64,000 bases of DNA from Viscum album (Eukaryota; Streptophyta; Magnoliopsida; Santalales; Viscaceae): NCBI GenBank assembly GCA_963277665.1, contig OY728160.1, positions 44,438,605 to 44,502,604 of the forward strand, in the 5' to 3' direction. Below are positions 13,501 through 27,065 of the stretch, in pieces. The notes under the pieces are model-generated. The model made no database searches, had not been told where the DNA came from, and worked only from the letters and a program-made list of their open reading frames with translations. Each line of letters starts with the position of its first letter. The first letter of the stretch is position 1. Both the position numbers and the translations under genes were made by a program.

Positions 13501-16249
13501 TTTAACAAGAATAGAATAAAAAATATATATACCTAGTGTTTTTTCACATACCTAGTGACAATAAAACCGTGTCCAATATTCATTTCATCCAATATAGTAG
13601 TATAATCATATAAATGGGGTGACTAATCAAGGTAAATCCAAAAGGTTGATATACTAAGAATCTAAAAAATATTCCACTCATCATCCTCTTTTTATCGAGG
13701 TTATATGTCTCTTAGTATCCTACAATAAAGATATGAACATGTTACATGGCATCCAAAATAATCAAGAGTACATAATACTCATAATCCCCTAAGAATCAAG
13801 TAAAGATGTTTCATAGAATCCATTTCCACAATGTGAACATGATCTACATTATACATTATTCATTAACTGAGAAAGTTGATTAGATTCTAGTAGAACATCT
13901 TAAAACCCCCATAGCATGTTGCCAAATTTCATTTAATGAATACATCGATCCCTAACATTATATTATAGTCCATCGTATCCATCAAAAACCATGTGAAATC
14001 ACCATCATAGGGGGAACCATATAACAAAAATCCTCCTATATTCGAATACCATAACAAAATCTCCAATGAAATATGATAAAACACAAAATAGGGAAGGAAA
14101 TAAATATATGAAGGGAATATCATATCAACGTCAATATTTTTGAAATAATATATAAATAAATTTGATTATCATAAAATAATCTATTGTAGAATACTCATGG
14201 AAACATGAATCATAATTGGTCTCATGAGTGCAACATAAACACAAATTTTATCACTCTTAATCATTGTCAAAACATTATACCAATATGGGCATCACTTGGT
14301 GAAAAATAGGAGTTCACATGTAAACAAATCGTGCAATGTAATCACATTCTTATAATCTACACATGAGATCAAGATTAAACACTATGTAATTGGATATATA
14401 ATAAAGAACATATATTAAATCAGAGGACATGGTTCCATGGGATTTAATTCTCATGTAATATTTTTAAACACCATAAAGTGTCCAATTAAAATAATCATGA
14501 TTCATTTGATTAATTATGATTTTACGATCATTATGTAGTTAAGTAATATACATTCATAATGGAGATAAAATTTATTGGTTATTCATCCATGGTAGATAAC
14601 CTAATTTTACATGAGAATATCAAATAATAACCATATGGTATAGTACGTGGTACCACATACTTCAAATGTAGTCTACTTGCAACCAGTAAAATTCTAGTAT
14701 CTTTGTATACATTTTCAAATTTCATTCAGACTAAATCGATCAACACTATGTTCTTATTGTGGTAATGAATTCTAATTTTTTAAATATAATAATTCAATAA
14801 ATAATTATATTATTCAAAAGAACTAAAATTCATGGGATAATAGATCACAATTAAAAATTCATATTGTATACCCTCACATAGTCAGAACACTACCTGATAA
14901 TTAATGGTTGGTCTGTAATATGTTTCCAAATTCATTCAAGGAAGAAATCATTTCACCCAAAAAATGATAAAATGACCAATATAATATTACTAATTGAACA
15001 CTTGATTAAAATAACCATGAAACATCCTATAATTATATCCTCATCCTATGTATATTGAGAAACAGCTAGCATAAAACAAAATTTAGGATGTGAAAACCCC
15101 AATTAGATTCAATGATATGTTAGAAAATTTAGCTAAATTCAAAGAAACCATGGGATAAATTATAATGTGAAATTACACTAATGATTCATCTTACAACATT
15201 ATAAGTTTATAATTATGGGATACCATTTATTAATTTTTTTCAAGGTTCCATTTTTCAGGGAGAATTATATCATTATTCAATGGAATTTAAATCTATTTTT
15301 TTAATTGGGATAATGAAAATGATAAATTGGAAATCATGATAAAACAAAGATTGGGATATATAAAGAGTTAAAAAATAACTTTAAAAAATCCCACAATATT
15401 CCAAGATTATAATCCATGATGAAAGACACAATGATCAACCTTTAAAATTGAATGAAGGAGATATTTATTGATGAAGATTACATTATCTCACCGTGATTCA
15501 CCAATAGTTTGATTCTAGATCCATCCCTTATCAAGGGGTTCCATTGGAGGAATTAAGAATGTAAATAATTCTTATAAGAGTCTAAAAATATTGATACAAA
15601 AGAATATAAATTTTTGGTGTTATATAGTCTATAAATACCAAACATCTATTAGATAACATATTTTCAGTGTTCCTATAGTAAATAGAGTGTCCCACTAGTT
15701 GTTCAATGAGTTGTACTAAAGGTGGATTATTTTGTAGCTAGAGTAGCATTGAGACTCATATGATAAATTATAGATCCTAAAGTCAACTATCAAGACTCTA
15801 TTAATGTCCAAGATCACAACATTATATTTTTAAAATGTAATTATCTTCATTTAATACCAGTTCTCTAAATTATCCTCCCAGGTAATGAAAATATTATTTT
15901 AAAATTGAATATTAGTAACCCCTAGTAACATTTTTCATTATAGTATCTCAACCATTGTGGTGTATTCTCTTAGTAAGTTTTAGTATAATGTGAATCATGA
16001 ATCTGGTTCAACCTTGATCATTATCCATAATGATATCCCTAGGATCAATCCTTGAATGCCAAATCATCACCTCAGGGATGAATTCATCTATAAATGTACA
16101 ATGTGGTTGTGATTTGGTACTCCATGAATAAAAGCTATAAATTGATACAATATATATCTATTGTAAAAAATAATTATCGTGATTTGTTCCCCATGATACC
16201 TTGGAATGTTTTGGTTTATTCTACTAAGACCTTTTAAAAGCATCATTAT
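7561..16249. other. long AT-rich decayed region, no gene seen
   Basis: About 8.7 kb with no credible gene, RNA gene or complete element. It is strongly AT-rich, with few CG dinucleotides and many TG/CA and AT runs, as expected for old methylated repeats decayed by deamination. Open frames (for example minus 10096-10287, 12990-13190, 13929-14123) are short and without firm matches. A (TG)9 microsatellite and short AT runs (for example 8620-8635) are the only simple repeats seen. Confidence 0.5.
12591..12608. repeat. (TG)9 microsatellite
   Basis: Nine uninterrupted TG units in AT-rich background. Confidence 0.95.
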
Positions 16250-18885
16250 TATCACACATAGTTTTTCATGTCTTAGTTTGGATCTGGATTGTTGTCAATC
16301 TCGATACTTTTCATGATTTGTGGGTAAAATGAATATTGTGTTTTGAAGTGAAATATATGAATAATCCTCCAACCATGGTCACACCATATCTTGTTTGGGT
16401 GTGTTTAGAGAAAAGGGTAGTTATATCATGATTTGGACGAAATCGTGTGCCCATGTCTAGATTTACAATCAAATTATTTTTCTTTAGTAAATGCTTATTT
16501 TTTTATCATTTTCAGCCATTATACTTAAAACTTGGCCTCACCTAATATATTAAAACTAAAAAATACTTTTGGACCCCATAGGAACTTCTAATGATGGTCG
16601 AATTGGGTTATTTATTCATGTATTGGGCCAAACCATGAGCTCATTTCTAGGAATAAAAAAATATTTTATATTTTCTACTTTATTATTTTTTAGCATATTT
16701 GAGTGGTTACCTATACAAAAATAATCCCAAACTATTGGATATTAACTGGAGGAACCTCACACTTTTTTCTTCTTCATTTTGGCCCTCTTTTTGGGTTATT
16801 TTTCACCAATGTATAACGAGTTTTCTTAAATTCTTCATTAAATTTTTCACCTTTATCTTCCCTCATATTTATTCATTATATTGTTCTTATATTTCTCTTC
16901 TCCCCTATTAATTATCGATATATTGTTCTATTTTCCCATCATTTTTATAAGGGTAAGTTTGTTTTTCATTGGTCTTCACTAATCTTGAATTTTGGAACAC
17001 GCGATGGGTGTTATCGGGTGTGTGTTTCCATTCAACATAAGATTTGAGATATGTTCCTCATTTCCCAAGTCCTTATTTAAGATTCATCTTTTTATTGGTA
17101 TTTTCACCCAATTTTTTTTTATTATTATTTTATAAGACTTCCATATTTTTATTTCTTGTGCAATGTGGTGTTTATAGCTTCTTTGGTGAAAATTACTGGG
17201 GTTTTGTTATAAAATCCCACACCCGGTGTTTGTTTAAATGATATGTTAAAATTATATCCTATGATGTAATTTTTAGAACATTATTTAGATATTTAAATAA
17301 ATTATTGGCATGAAAAATTGGGTTTATGTCCTCTTTAGTTTTAAATATAATAGGTTTCAATAAATATGGCTTGCCACGTTTTTGAGAAAGTACCTATTGG
17401 ATTTTTTGTGCTCAAGGTGGTATAAAATAATTGTTTTTTAATATTATTTTTTTGGAAAAATGTGAATCATGGTATTTGGGGTTCATATATGGCCTTACAA
17501 TGTGGATTTTGTTTTATAAAGAAATTTTTTTTGGTTTATAGCGTGTTTTGGACCGAGTTTCCAGAAAATCGCTTGTTAGGCATCCTTAAAAATGGTTGAA
17601 CATTGAATGTGTAAACCAAATGTTATTAAAGGTTTATGTAAGTGTTTTTATTATAATAATGGTGTGTGTAAACCATTTTTTGAATGTTTAATTTTTCTCT
17701 TGGATATATGTTTGTTGGGTGAAATTCTTAAAGGATTGTTTCACATTTTTCTAAAGATAAGTGTAAGGACCCAGCCTTAAACCATACATAATATTGAATT
17801 AAATGAATAATTCACATTGATGATATTTTTAGGTATAGAGTTTTATATAATTAGGCCATAACTATTACATAACAACTTGAATATTACAAGTAGACACTAC
17901 TACTCAGTATCCATATTTTTCATAAAATAAAAAATCTTAAAAAGATACATGTTTAGTTCCATGTTTTAGACAACGTGACTTTTCCTTGATCCCATACTTG
18001 AAATTATTCATCTTTAAGACCTGTGGAAAAAAATTTAAAAACATGGTATGATCATGAAAATATCAGTAAGGGTTATAAAATAAGGAAGGAAAACATTTTC
18101 CCATCAATAAATACAAATCAATGAAACCATTCTTTTCAATCATAACATACCTTATGAAATCATTAGATTTATGAATAATACACACAAATCATAAATACTA
18201 AAGGTTACTTATGGCATCCATACCAAACTTACATTGTATCTATCATAGCTACATAGGGAGTTACACTTAGAATACCCATCGCGGTATATTACCTAAATCT
18301 CTGAGGAGAAACATCACGTATACCTCTGCCACGTTACCCAATGCATTGGAGAGCTATCTCGGGCTCACCCGCCCTAGGTTTATCAGGGAACCACCTGTAT
18401 ACGTAAACAATTCCCAATAACCATAACATAATTATAACATATAACACATTTATAAATTAAATATAACATTTCCACATTCCAATATATCAAATCAAGATAT
18501 TGAAATAAACAACGTTTTATCAAATCATTTTCAAAACCATTTAAAAAGGGATTTTTGAATCAAAGTGCCCCATACCACTTTGATGTTTTTAAATGAATTA
18601 TCATTTAAAAACATTAATGTCCATATAAATAAGTCCTAAAACCCATTTTGAAAACATGGACATTAATTATAAATATTTGGAATAATAAATCTTTAAAACA
18701 TTTAAAATATTATTTTAGTTAAACAGTTTTTTTAAAAAAAAGAGAGACACTTGAATACAAATAATTGAGGAATAACATTTAATAAGAACATTATAATATC
18801 ATGATAATAAAGGGATTCATGATATAATATGTCAAAGTACAGTATATACACCATATAATAGTGAATTGGTGCATAACAACAATGA

Positions 18886-19700
18886 AGTCTCAATGAAATG
18901 TAAATTGAGATGAAATCCCTTATAAAGATGGTATCCTTAAATTAAAGACAAATCAATTACATAATTATGTGTGAAAAATATAAATACATCAAATATAATT
19001 TGATATTAAGTGAAAAACAATCATATGTCATTCACGCATACTCATAGGTTGACATAAATAAAAAGAGAAGATCAACCCAAAGACTGAGAATTGGGTTAAG
19101 AAGTTCCCTTACCGATTTGGTAACATACAAAACATATTCCACATGAAAGAAGGATCGTCCAATGAAGATGTAAATACTCATAAACAAAAGTATATTACAC
19201 AAATAGTACAATAATGGGCAGTACATTCACCACAAAAATGGAAATAGTGGCAAATATAGCATGAATCTCACAGAATTAAAAAGTGAGATGAAAAACCATT
19301 ACTTCATTGTATTCAAATTGAATCGTATGACCAAAAGTTAATAACCACAAAATGAATCACAGAATACCACGAATATAAATCTAATCATGATAATATATAT
19401 CAATGGAAGTACACATTACACCACATGTAATAAATAAGTGACGAATAATGGAAATCTCATGGAATTAAAAGTGTGATAAGAAATCCCTTAAAAAAATTCG
19501 GCAACCTAACGACACCTCTTAATAATTCCTAAAATGAATTGATGATAGTAAGAGGGGTTATCTCATCATATGAAATCACAAATTACAGTATGGTGAAAAT
19601 AAAATAACATCCTCTGACATAAGAACGTGGAGCATAAAATAAATGACATAAAAGAGAGTACTTAAAAAGAAAGAGAGAGGTCAGATCTCTTACCTCATGT
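18886..19700 (-). repeat. 189-bp tandem array in L2 left LTR (5 units)
   Basis: The plus-strand motif CCCTTAcc recurs at 18918, 19106, 19295 (ACCATTAC), 19485 and 19687, spaced 188, 189, 190 and 202 bases. Just before most of them is a short inverted repeat: TCTCAAT/ATTGAGA at 18888-18910 and ATCTCAC/GTGAGAT at 19265-19289. In element sense each unit reads GGTAAGGG (splice-donor-like) followed by the hairpin. The units are degenerate between motifs. Confidence 0.7.
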
Positions 19701-20038
19701 CCGACTTGACTCGATCATTATTTAATCTCCTGAATAATAAACTAAAGATAATTTCTACTTGCTTAGTAATCTTTCTCAAGATTATTATTCCTTCTATGTC
19801 ACTTATTACCATGTTATAAACATTATGTAATCATTTAAGTTAATAATGTTCGTTTTGTTGATATTTGGTACTTGAGTCAAATATTGACTTCTTATAATTA
19901 CATGTTGTTCATGTTGTCAAAGTTTAATTATTTACAGAATGATATTCATGATTTATATATCATATATATCATATATATCCAGTATATACATGTATTTATA
20001 ATAGTATATAACATTTAGAGGTAAGAAATTAAATGCAC

Positions 20039-20076
20039 CGTTCATAGAGACAGTAAGTCGTACGTACGCATGAACG
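20039..20076 (-). promoter_or_regulatory. conserved leader hairpin with CGTACGTACG palindrome
   Basis: Outer arms CGTTCAT and ATGAACG pair perfectly over 7 bp. The core carries AGAGACAGTAAGTCG and the 10-base palindrome CGTACGTACG. It lies about 714 bases downstream of the TATA box in element sense, so it should be in the transcribed leader. Confidence 0.65.
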
Positions 20077-20789
20077 CAACTTTCATTTATATTACTTATT
20101 TTAATGGAATTAAAACATAATGATACATAGGTATATTATAATTACAGTATAATATCATATATAATATCATTAAATCTATCATTTATACAACCCACATAAT
20201 CCATTAACAAGTCGCGTCATTTTGAGGGGGTGGTAGTCCGCACTTCCTCTAATGAGATTATCGTATTTACCCACTATGGAAACCATAAAGGCTTGATATA
20301 ATTGGGAATTACAGAAGAATAAAGAATTAATAAACATAATATATATCATATATAAATGCATTTCCATCATAATGGCCACCATGAGAGGCGGTAATATGTA
20401 ATTGAACAATCATCGTTTCGTGAGGTGTTAGTTTGTCATCCATAGAAACATTATGTTCTTCATCCATTAGATAGAGGTGTGTGTATGTTTAGTTCTAATA
20501 ATTATCATAAACACATCCTAGTATATTTAGTATACTGGTGCTGTTACAAAATAAAGGAATAAAAAGATTTTTTGGGTTGGATAAGTAAAATAAAAGAAAA
20601 CAATTTAAGAGAAAATGTTACCTTTAATTTGGGTAACTCCCTTTGTTTTGAACCAAATTACTTCTTGAAGTGTCTTCTGCCTAATGTAAGGCTTCTAGGA
20701 AGAGTATATGGTTGTAGGGAGCTTAATTGGTCAAAGTTTGGACGATCCAAATGGCTGGAGAGGTGTGAGGAATTGTTTAGAAGTGGTCT

Positions 20790-20798
20790 CCTTTTATA
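20790..20798 (-). promoter_or_regulatory. TATA box of L2 left LTR
   Basis: The minus strand reads CCTCTTATAAAAGGAG. TATAAAAGG is a near-ideal plant TATA box, preserved in both L2 LTRs and both L3 LTRs at the equivalent position. Confidence 0.75.
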
Positions 20799-22414
20799 AG
20801 AGGGAGGAGGGGCTCTTTAGGGAAGTGTGAAACTATTTTTTTATTATATAATTATATTCGGTTTTTAATGGTTCTAAAATCATTAAAGAAGAAGATAAGA
20901 TGACTAATGGGAGAAATAAAATCATCCAATCACAATTTGACATGTTTTGGATAATATTTTAATCATTATAATCTTATTTATTTAAATCATTTATTAATGA
21001 GGTAAATACTGCATCATTGTTGTGTCATAAATAATTTAATTTATTAGATGTCTAAAAATTATAAAAAAATAAAATTATGTGGGAAATCTTTTTATATTTA
21101 CAATGAATATTTATAGTTGAAAATAGAACTTATATAACACCATATAAAAATTAATTATTAAATGTTTTTTGTTGATGTTAATTTTGTCTTCACATTATAT
21201 TAATTAATATAAATTGTCATTATCACTCTCAAGTGGCTCAATGGTGTCCCAAAATCGACCAAAAGATTCCCATGATCATTAATGACTCCACCAATAAGGT
21301 TTGGACAAGTGTTAAGGTAATTTTGAATTATTATAAAATTCTTTTTACCTTGAATTAACCTATTTATCTTTAACCGTGGTAAATAAAAGTCAAAAGTTAA
21401 GATTCACCAAAAATTATTTTCATCTTAATGAACCACATTTTACTTCTTTATAACAAACATGTATGTTGGATTTTTGAAATTAAATTTACAAAAGTGGTAA
21501 AATTTCATTTAAATGAAAAATTCAGTTTTTTTAACTACCATTAAGTGGTTTCACTATTCATCAAAAATTGAAGTTTTTCTGAAAAATACCAAATATTCAT
21601 CCTAAGATATATTTGATATTCTGAATTCAAAAATGATTTCTTTTTTCCAAATTAAAAACATAGAAGTGTAATTAATTTATTTTAAAATTAATTCCCGTTA
21701 TCAAAACAAATAGCGTGTTTTTAAGAAACAATAACAATCAAAAGATTGATACTTGTTTATGTCCAATTTCAAAGTGAAATTAATTCCAATGATGAAAATT
21801 GGATTAAATGGTAAAAATATATTTTAATTTTATTTTAAAACCAATTAAAAAGATAATCTAACCATATAAATAAATTATATTAAATGGGACTTTTGAATTA
21901 AAATATAATATTTTTCACTATTCATTAAAAAATGAACTTTATCATAAAAATTTCAAAAATTTACACAAAGTAAATTTTGATGTCCCCATTCTAAAGAAAG
22001 ATTTTATTTGGTCATATAGAATGTATTAAAGTGACCAAAACTATATTTAAAAAGGGATCGCCATTAAAAGGTGATAAATCGGCCTTTTAATTTAAATTAT
22101 GCTTAAAATTAGATTCATTCACATTTTAAGCCTCTAACTTTTTATTGGATAAATTTAAATACATTTAACAAACATGTATAATCATATTGTATTTAGTTTT
22201 GTTAATTTCTTCCAATACAATGGCTCGAAGTTGACTACCATTTAAAATAATAATATTATATTATTAGTGTGCAATGTATGATTTCAAAGAAACCTGTTGT
22301 TACGTATCGGGTACGCTATTGGACATAGCAACCCTTTTAAGGTAAAATTAATATTTATTTCAAAAATTAATAAATATGAAAAAGTCATATTCTTTATTTA
22401 CCTGGGTTGTTACA

Positions 22415-22450
22415 TCCTTCCCCCTGTTTGGGAATTGCGTCCTCGTAATT
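22415..22450 (-). promoter_or_regulatory. L2 polypurine tract and CGAGGACG motif
   Basis: In element sense CAGGGGGAAGGA (22426-22415) abuts the 3' LTR start TGTAACA. Just upstream is AATTACGAGGACGCAAT, the decayed form of the symmetric CGAGGACG motif typical before the PPT of Tekay-type chromoviruses. Confidence 0.85.
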
Positions 22451-23380
22451 TTAAAATTTGGGCTCGGAAACTTTATTGAAAGTCCCATATAGGAAAAAAG
22501 AGTCAGTAAAACTATTACTTTAAATGATATAGAGAGAAGTACAATGGTCACCTGAGTATCCCATATTAAGATTCTATGAAAACATGGATATGGAGGAGAG
22601 AATAAAGGGTCATTTTCTGATGGAGAGTAATAGGAAACATGTTTAGGAGAAAGTTAACCACCGGAAAATCATAAACTTGTGATGGGTTAAACAGTCTTTG
22701 ACTCCCCGATAGGAAAAGTTAACGAACAAGGTTTTTGTTTAAAGTTGCGTTTTGTTGAGGAATTTATTTATGATCTTAACCAAAAACATAAGGAAATATA
22801 CTTACTTGTCATGTAGACATTCATCTTTTACTAGATTTCTAACACAAACTCATATTTTCTCTAAACGATAAATATTCAGGATGACTTTTTTTCACATTTA
22901 GAGCACTATAATCAACTTCGAGAGAATCACATAATCCACAAAAGATGAACTATATATTTTCCATGAATTTAGATATTAACTAAAACCAAAATGTTTAGTA
23001 TAAGATCATATAACCAACAAAAGGATAATCCTTTATAAAAAGAAATACTAATCTTAATCTCCAAAATTCATAAAAAAGAACCCAAGGTTCCAGAAAAACC
23101 ATTAAATAGACAGTTACCCTTAAAATTAATCAAAGTAATCCAAACTAAGATTGAAACCCAAATCTATGAAGGATTTAATCACATATTCTTCCAAGTTAAA
23201 TCTTAACATTAATCCCCAAATAACATCAGTTACTCTTAAAGTCTCATACTGAAAATTAATTAACCTAATCACATATCCTCAATGATAGGTTAATAATTTA
23301 CATAGATAACCCAAAACAAACTTATTAAGGATTCAAAATATCATCTAAATAAACAGAATTAGTCAAAATAACCAGGGACT
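22451..23380. other. L2 non-coding interior between tRNA-like module and PPT
   Basis: About 0.9 kb without coding signal. It aligns in blocks with 48506-49350 of L3 (for example GAGGAATTTATTTATGA, and a CATGGATATGG / AATATGGATATGG block). It is therefore ancestral to the family rather than a remnant unique to this copy. Confidence 0.6.
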
Positions 23381-23494
23381 TCACGTAGTCCAGTGGTAGG
23401 CGATAAATACCAGTCGCACTTTGGTTGTGGGTTCGATTCCCACAGCTTCGACCGATGCGACGAGTGGTCACATGGTTTGTGTATTGTCCCTTTT
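23381..23494 (+). repeat. tRNA-like (SINE-like) module inside L2
   Basis: A-box-like TAGTCCAGTGGTAGG (23386-23400) and B-box-like GGTTCGATTCC (23430-23440) are 44 bases apart. The B box is flanked by the arms GTGG and CCAC of a T-arm-like stem. The module ends in TTGTCCCTTTT, a Pol III terminator-like T run. It lies antisense to the element. The first half does not fold as a complete tRNA. L3 has a related module at the same relative place with the same 44-base spacing. Confidence 0.6.
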
Positions 23495-24083
23495 CAAAAA
23501 CTACATAATTTTATAACATTCCCAAAAGAGATAAATTCATCAAAAATAACCATAACACATTTTAACCTCAAAGGTTATCTAATAACTTTCGTTTTGCATC
23601 CCAAAATGTATAAACTGGTAATTGCCTCAAATTCAAGGATCATATAAACCCAAATGGTTCTTTATAACTATATCCACAATAGATAAGATAATTATTCCTT
23701 GAATAAAATTTTCATATATCAATATTTAGGGTTACACAGACTATAAAAAGTCTTCTAATGTAATTCCCATCATCAAAAGATCCCTAATACTTTTAAGCAT
23801 TTCACCATCCTGAAATCTACCATAACTCTTGAATCCTTTATATGTTGACCTCTTACTCATTAAACGTTCTTCATGATCCATTAACCATTATTTACCAAAT
23901 TATTCTGAAATACTTATTTCCCACAAACAAAATCATGAATCATATCCTAAGATTTCAATAATAGGAAAACATATGTTAATAAATAATCCATACCTTTCAT
24001 TGGTCATTGTCAGTTTCATCATCCTCAATTGGAATGGCATTAGGTATTGGTAAATGAATATTTGTATGATATTGGTGATCCCA

Positions 24084-24560
24084 TTACCAAAACATATTCA
24101 TAGGACATGTGTTTTTATAATGACCATGCACACCACATTTAAAACATTCAATTAATCCCTCAGAAAGAACTTCTTTCCCTTTCCTAGAGTCAACTGGATA
24201 CTTACTTTTTCTAGGGCAGGTTCTTGATTTATGACCTTCATTTCTACATCTATAGCATCTTCCCGTCCCTTTGAAACATTTACCTAGGTGTTTATTTCCA
24301 CATCCTTGACACATAGGTTTTTGGACATACATACCTTTATGATTATTACGTGAACATCCATGGGGATCTATTTCTCACATATACGATGCCTTATAAGAAT
24401 CACAAAGGTTCAAGTGGTCAATCATGACTCCAGATAGTTGGTTGAGAATAACCAAAAGAGTTCTCATTGTAGCTCCCATTTCATTCAATTGATCCTTCAG
24501 AAAACCATCACAGTTTTCATCACATCCAATGTTACTTTGATTCCTACTAGATCCAGCCAT
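24084..24560 (-). pseudogene. gag: L2 mini-gag with three zinc knuckles, one in-frame stop
   Basis: One frame runs from ATG 24560 to the stop at 24084 (159 codons), interrupted only by a TGA at 24377-24375. The first 61 residues (MAGSSRNQSN start, then a leucine-rich stretch) could be the remnant of a capsid or coiled-coil part. The second half has three nucleocapsid-type knuckles: CQGCGNKHLGKC (CX2CX3HX3C, the chromovirus variant), CYRCRNEGHKSRTC and CFKCGVHGHYKNTC (both CX2CX4HX4C), all with metal ligands intact. It is far shorter than a normal Ty3/gypsy gag of roughly 300-400 residues, and the main retrotransposon gag domain is absent. A role in binding and packaging the element RNA is inferred from the knuckles. 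It sits about 210 bases after the PBS. Confidence 0.8.
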
Positions 24561-24772
24561 TTACTAAAACCAAAAAGGTAAGTGTGAGTAAATCAGTAAA
24601 ATCATCATATAATATCTTATGAGGAGGGTAAACACTAAGATATACATATTCATGTCATCTTAAACTCATTCACTTTATAAAAATAACTATGACTCTTTCT
24701 AAAATCTTAACCATTATGGTAATGTCACTTATTCTTAAATTGTACCCTAACCTCTAAAGTTATCTAAACTGA

Positions 24773-24784
24773 CCTTTGATACCA
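24773..24784 (-). promoter_or_regulatory. L2 primer-binding site (initiator Met tRNA)
   Basis: In element sense TGGTATCAAAGG follows the 5' LTR end after two bases. It matches the standard plant TGGTATCAGAGC at 10 of 12 positions. Confidence 0.8.
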
Positions 24785-25910
24785 ACTGTAAGGACCTGGC
24801 CTTAAACCATACATAATATTGAATTAAATGAATAATTCACATTGAGGATCTTTTTAGGTTTAGAGTTTTAGATAATTAGGCCATAACTATTACATAATAA
24901 CTTTAATATTACAAGTAGACACTACTACTTAGTATCCAATTTTTTCATAAAATAAAAACTCTTAAAAAGACAGAAGTATAGTTCCATGTTTTAGACAGCG
25001 TGACATTTCCTTGATCCCATACTTGAACCTATTCATCATTAAGACCTGTGGAAAACATTTAAAAAAACTTGGGATGAGCATAAAAAGCTCAGTAAGGGTT
25101 ATAAAATAAGGAAGGAAAACATTTTCCCATTAAATAAATACAAATCAATGAAACCATACTTTTCAATCATAACATACCTTATGAAATCATGATATTTGTG
25201 AATAACACACACAAATCACAAATCATAAAGGTTACTTATGGCATCCATATCAAAATTAAATTGTAGCTATCACAACTACATAAGGAGTTACACTTGTAAT
25301 ACCCATCACGGTATATTCCCAAAATCTCTTAGGAGAAACATCATGTTTACCTCTGTCACGTTACCCAATGCATTGGAGAGCTATCTAGGGCTAACCCACC
25401 CTAGGTTTATCATGGAACCACTAGTATACATAAAAAATGCCCAATAACCATAATATAATCATAACATATAACACATTTATAAAGGAAAGATAACATTTCC
25501 ACATTCCAATATATTAAATCAAGATATTGAAATAAACAATGTTTTATCAAATCATTTTCAAAACCATTTAAAAAGGTATTTTTGAATCAAAGTGTCCCAT
25601 ACCACTTTGAAGTTTTTAAATGAATTATCATTTGAAAACATTAATTTCCATATGAATAAATCCTAAAACCCATTTTGAATACATGGACATTAATGAGAAA
25701 TATTTAGAATAATAAATCTTTAAAACATTTAAAATATTATTTTAGTTAAAGAGTTTACTAACAAAAAGAGAGACACTTGAATACAAATAATTGGAGAATA
25801 AAATTTAATCAGAACATTATAATATCATGATAATAAAGTAATTCATGATTTAATATGTCAATGTACAGTATATACACCATATAATAGTGAATTGGTGCAT
25901 AACAACAATG

Positions 25911-26725
25911 AAGTCTCAATGGAAATGTAAATTGAGATGAAATCCCTTATAAAGATGGTATCGTTAAATTAAGGATTAATTAATTAAATAATTATGTGTG
26001 ACAAATATAAAAACACCCAATATAATTTGATATTATGTGTAAAACAATCAGAGGTCATTCACACATATTCATAGGTTGACATAAATAAAAATAGAAGATC
26101 AACCCAACGAATGGGAATTGGGTTAAGAAGTTCCCTTACCGATTTGGTAACATACAAAGAAATTTCCACATGAAAGAAGGAACATCCAATGAAGATGTAA
26201 ATACTCATAAATGAAAGTATATTACACAAATAGTACAATAATGGGCAGTACATTCACCACACAAAAGGAAATTGTGGCAAATATAGCAAGAATCTCACAG
26301 AATTAAAAAGTGAGATGAAAAATCATTACTTCATTGTATTCAAATTGAATCGTATGACCAAAAGTTAATAACCACAAAATGAAACACAGAATACAATGAA
26401 TATAAAGCTAATAATTATAATATATAACAATGTATGTACACATTACACCACATGTAATACATAAGTGACGAATAATGGAAATCTCACGGAATTAAAAGTG
26501 AGATAAGAAATGTCTTACAAAAATTCGGCAGCCTAACGACGCCTCTTAATAATTATTAAAAAGAATTGATGAGAGTAATAGGGGTTATATAATCATATGA
26601 AAATACAAATTACAGTATGGTGAATATAAAATAACATCCTCCATCATAAGAATGTGGAGAATAAAATAAATGAAATAAAAGAGAGTACTTGAAAAGAAAG
26701 AGAGAGGTCAGATCCCTTACCTCGT
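25911..26725 (-). repeat. 189-bp tandem array in L2 right LTR
   Basis: CCCTTA-type motifs at 25943, 26133, about 26321, 26512 and 26713 are spaced 190, 188, 191 and 201 bases. The hairpin near 26481-26503 keeps perfect ATCTCAC/GTGAGAT arms where the left LTR copy has decayed. Confidence 0.7.
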
Positions 26726-27065
26726 GTCCGACATGACTCAATCATTCTTTAATCTCATGAATAATAAACTAAAGTTATTTTTTACTTACTTAAGAACCTT
26801 TTTCAAGTTTATTTTTCCTTCTATATCACCTATTATCATGTTATAAACATTATGTAATCATTTAAGTTAATAATGATCATTTTGTCGATATTTGGTACTT
26901 GAGTCAAAAATGGACATCTTATAATTACATGTTGTTCATGTTGTAAAAGTTTAATTCTATCCAGAATTATATTCACGATTTGGATAACATATATATCATA
27001 TATATCTAGTATATAAATGTATTTATAATAGTACATAACATTTAGAGGTAAGAAATGAAATGCAC

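Larger units (their letters stand above)
17762..22414 (-). repeat. L2 3' LTR (left copy)
   Basis: A 4653-bp LTR with TG...CA ends, the same length as the right copy. In element sense it holds a TATA box about 1.6 kb from its start, a palindrome-bearing hairpin about 700 bases later, then a tandem array of about 189-bp units. U3 is thus about 1.65 kb, leaving about 3 kb for R plus U5. Confidence 0.9.

Noticed and set aside
13929..14123. Minus-strand frame ending MDYNIMLGIDVF, reminiscent of the gypsy protease ILGMDW segment
   Set aside because: Only a few residues fit, no DSG-type active site is found upstream and downstream sequence does not continue the family pattern.
20179..20409. Minus-strand 76-codon frame present in both L2 LTRs (also 27239-27436)
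   Set aside because: LTR copies are identical at insertion, so conservation between them is trivial; it is absent from L3 and has no recognisable features.
23381..23460. Functional tRNA gene
   Set aside because: Only A- and B-box-like sequences and a T-arm are present; no acceptor stem or anticodon arm can be formed, and it lies within an LTR element.
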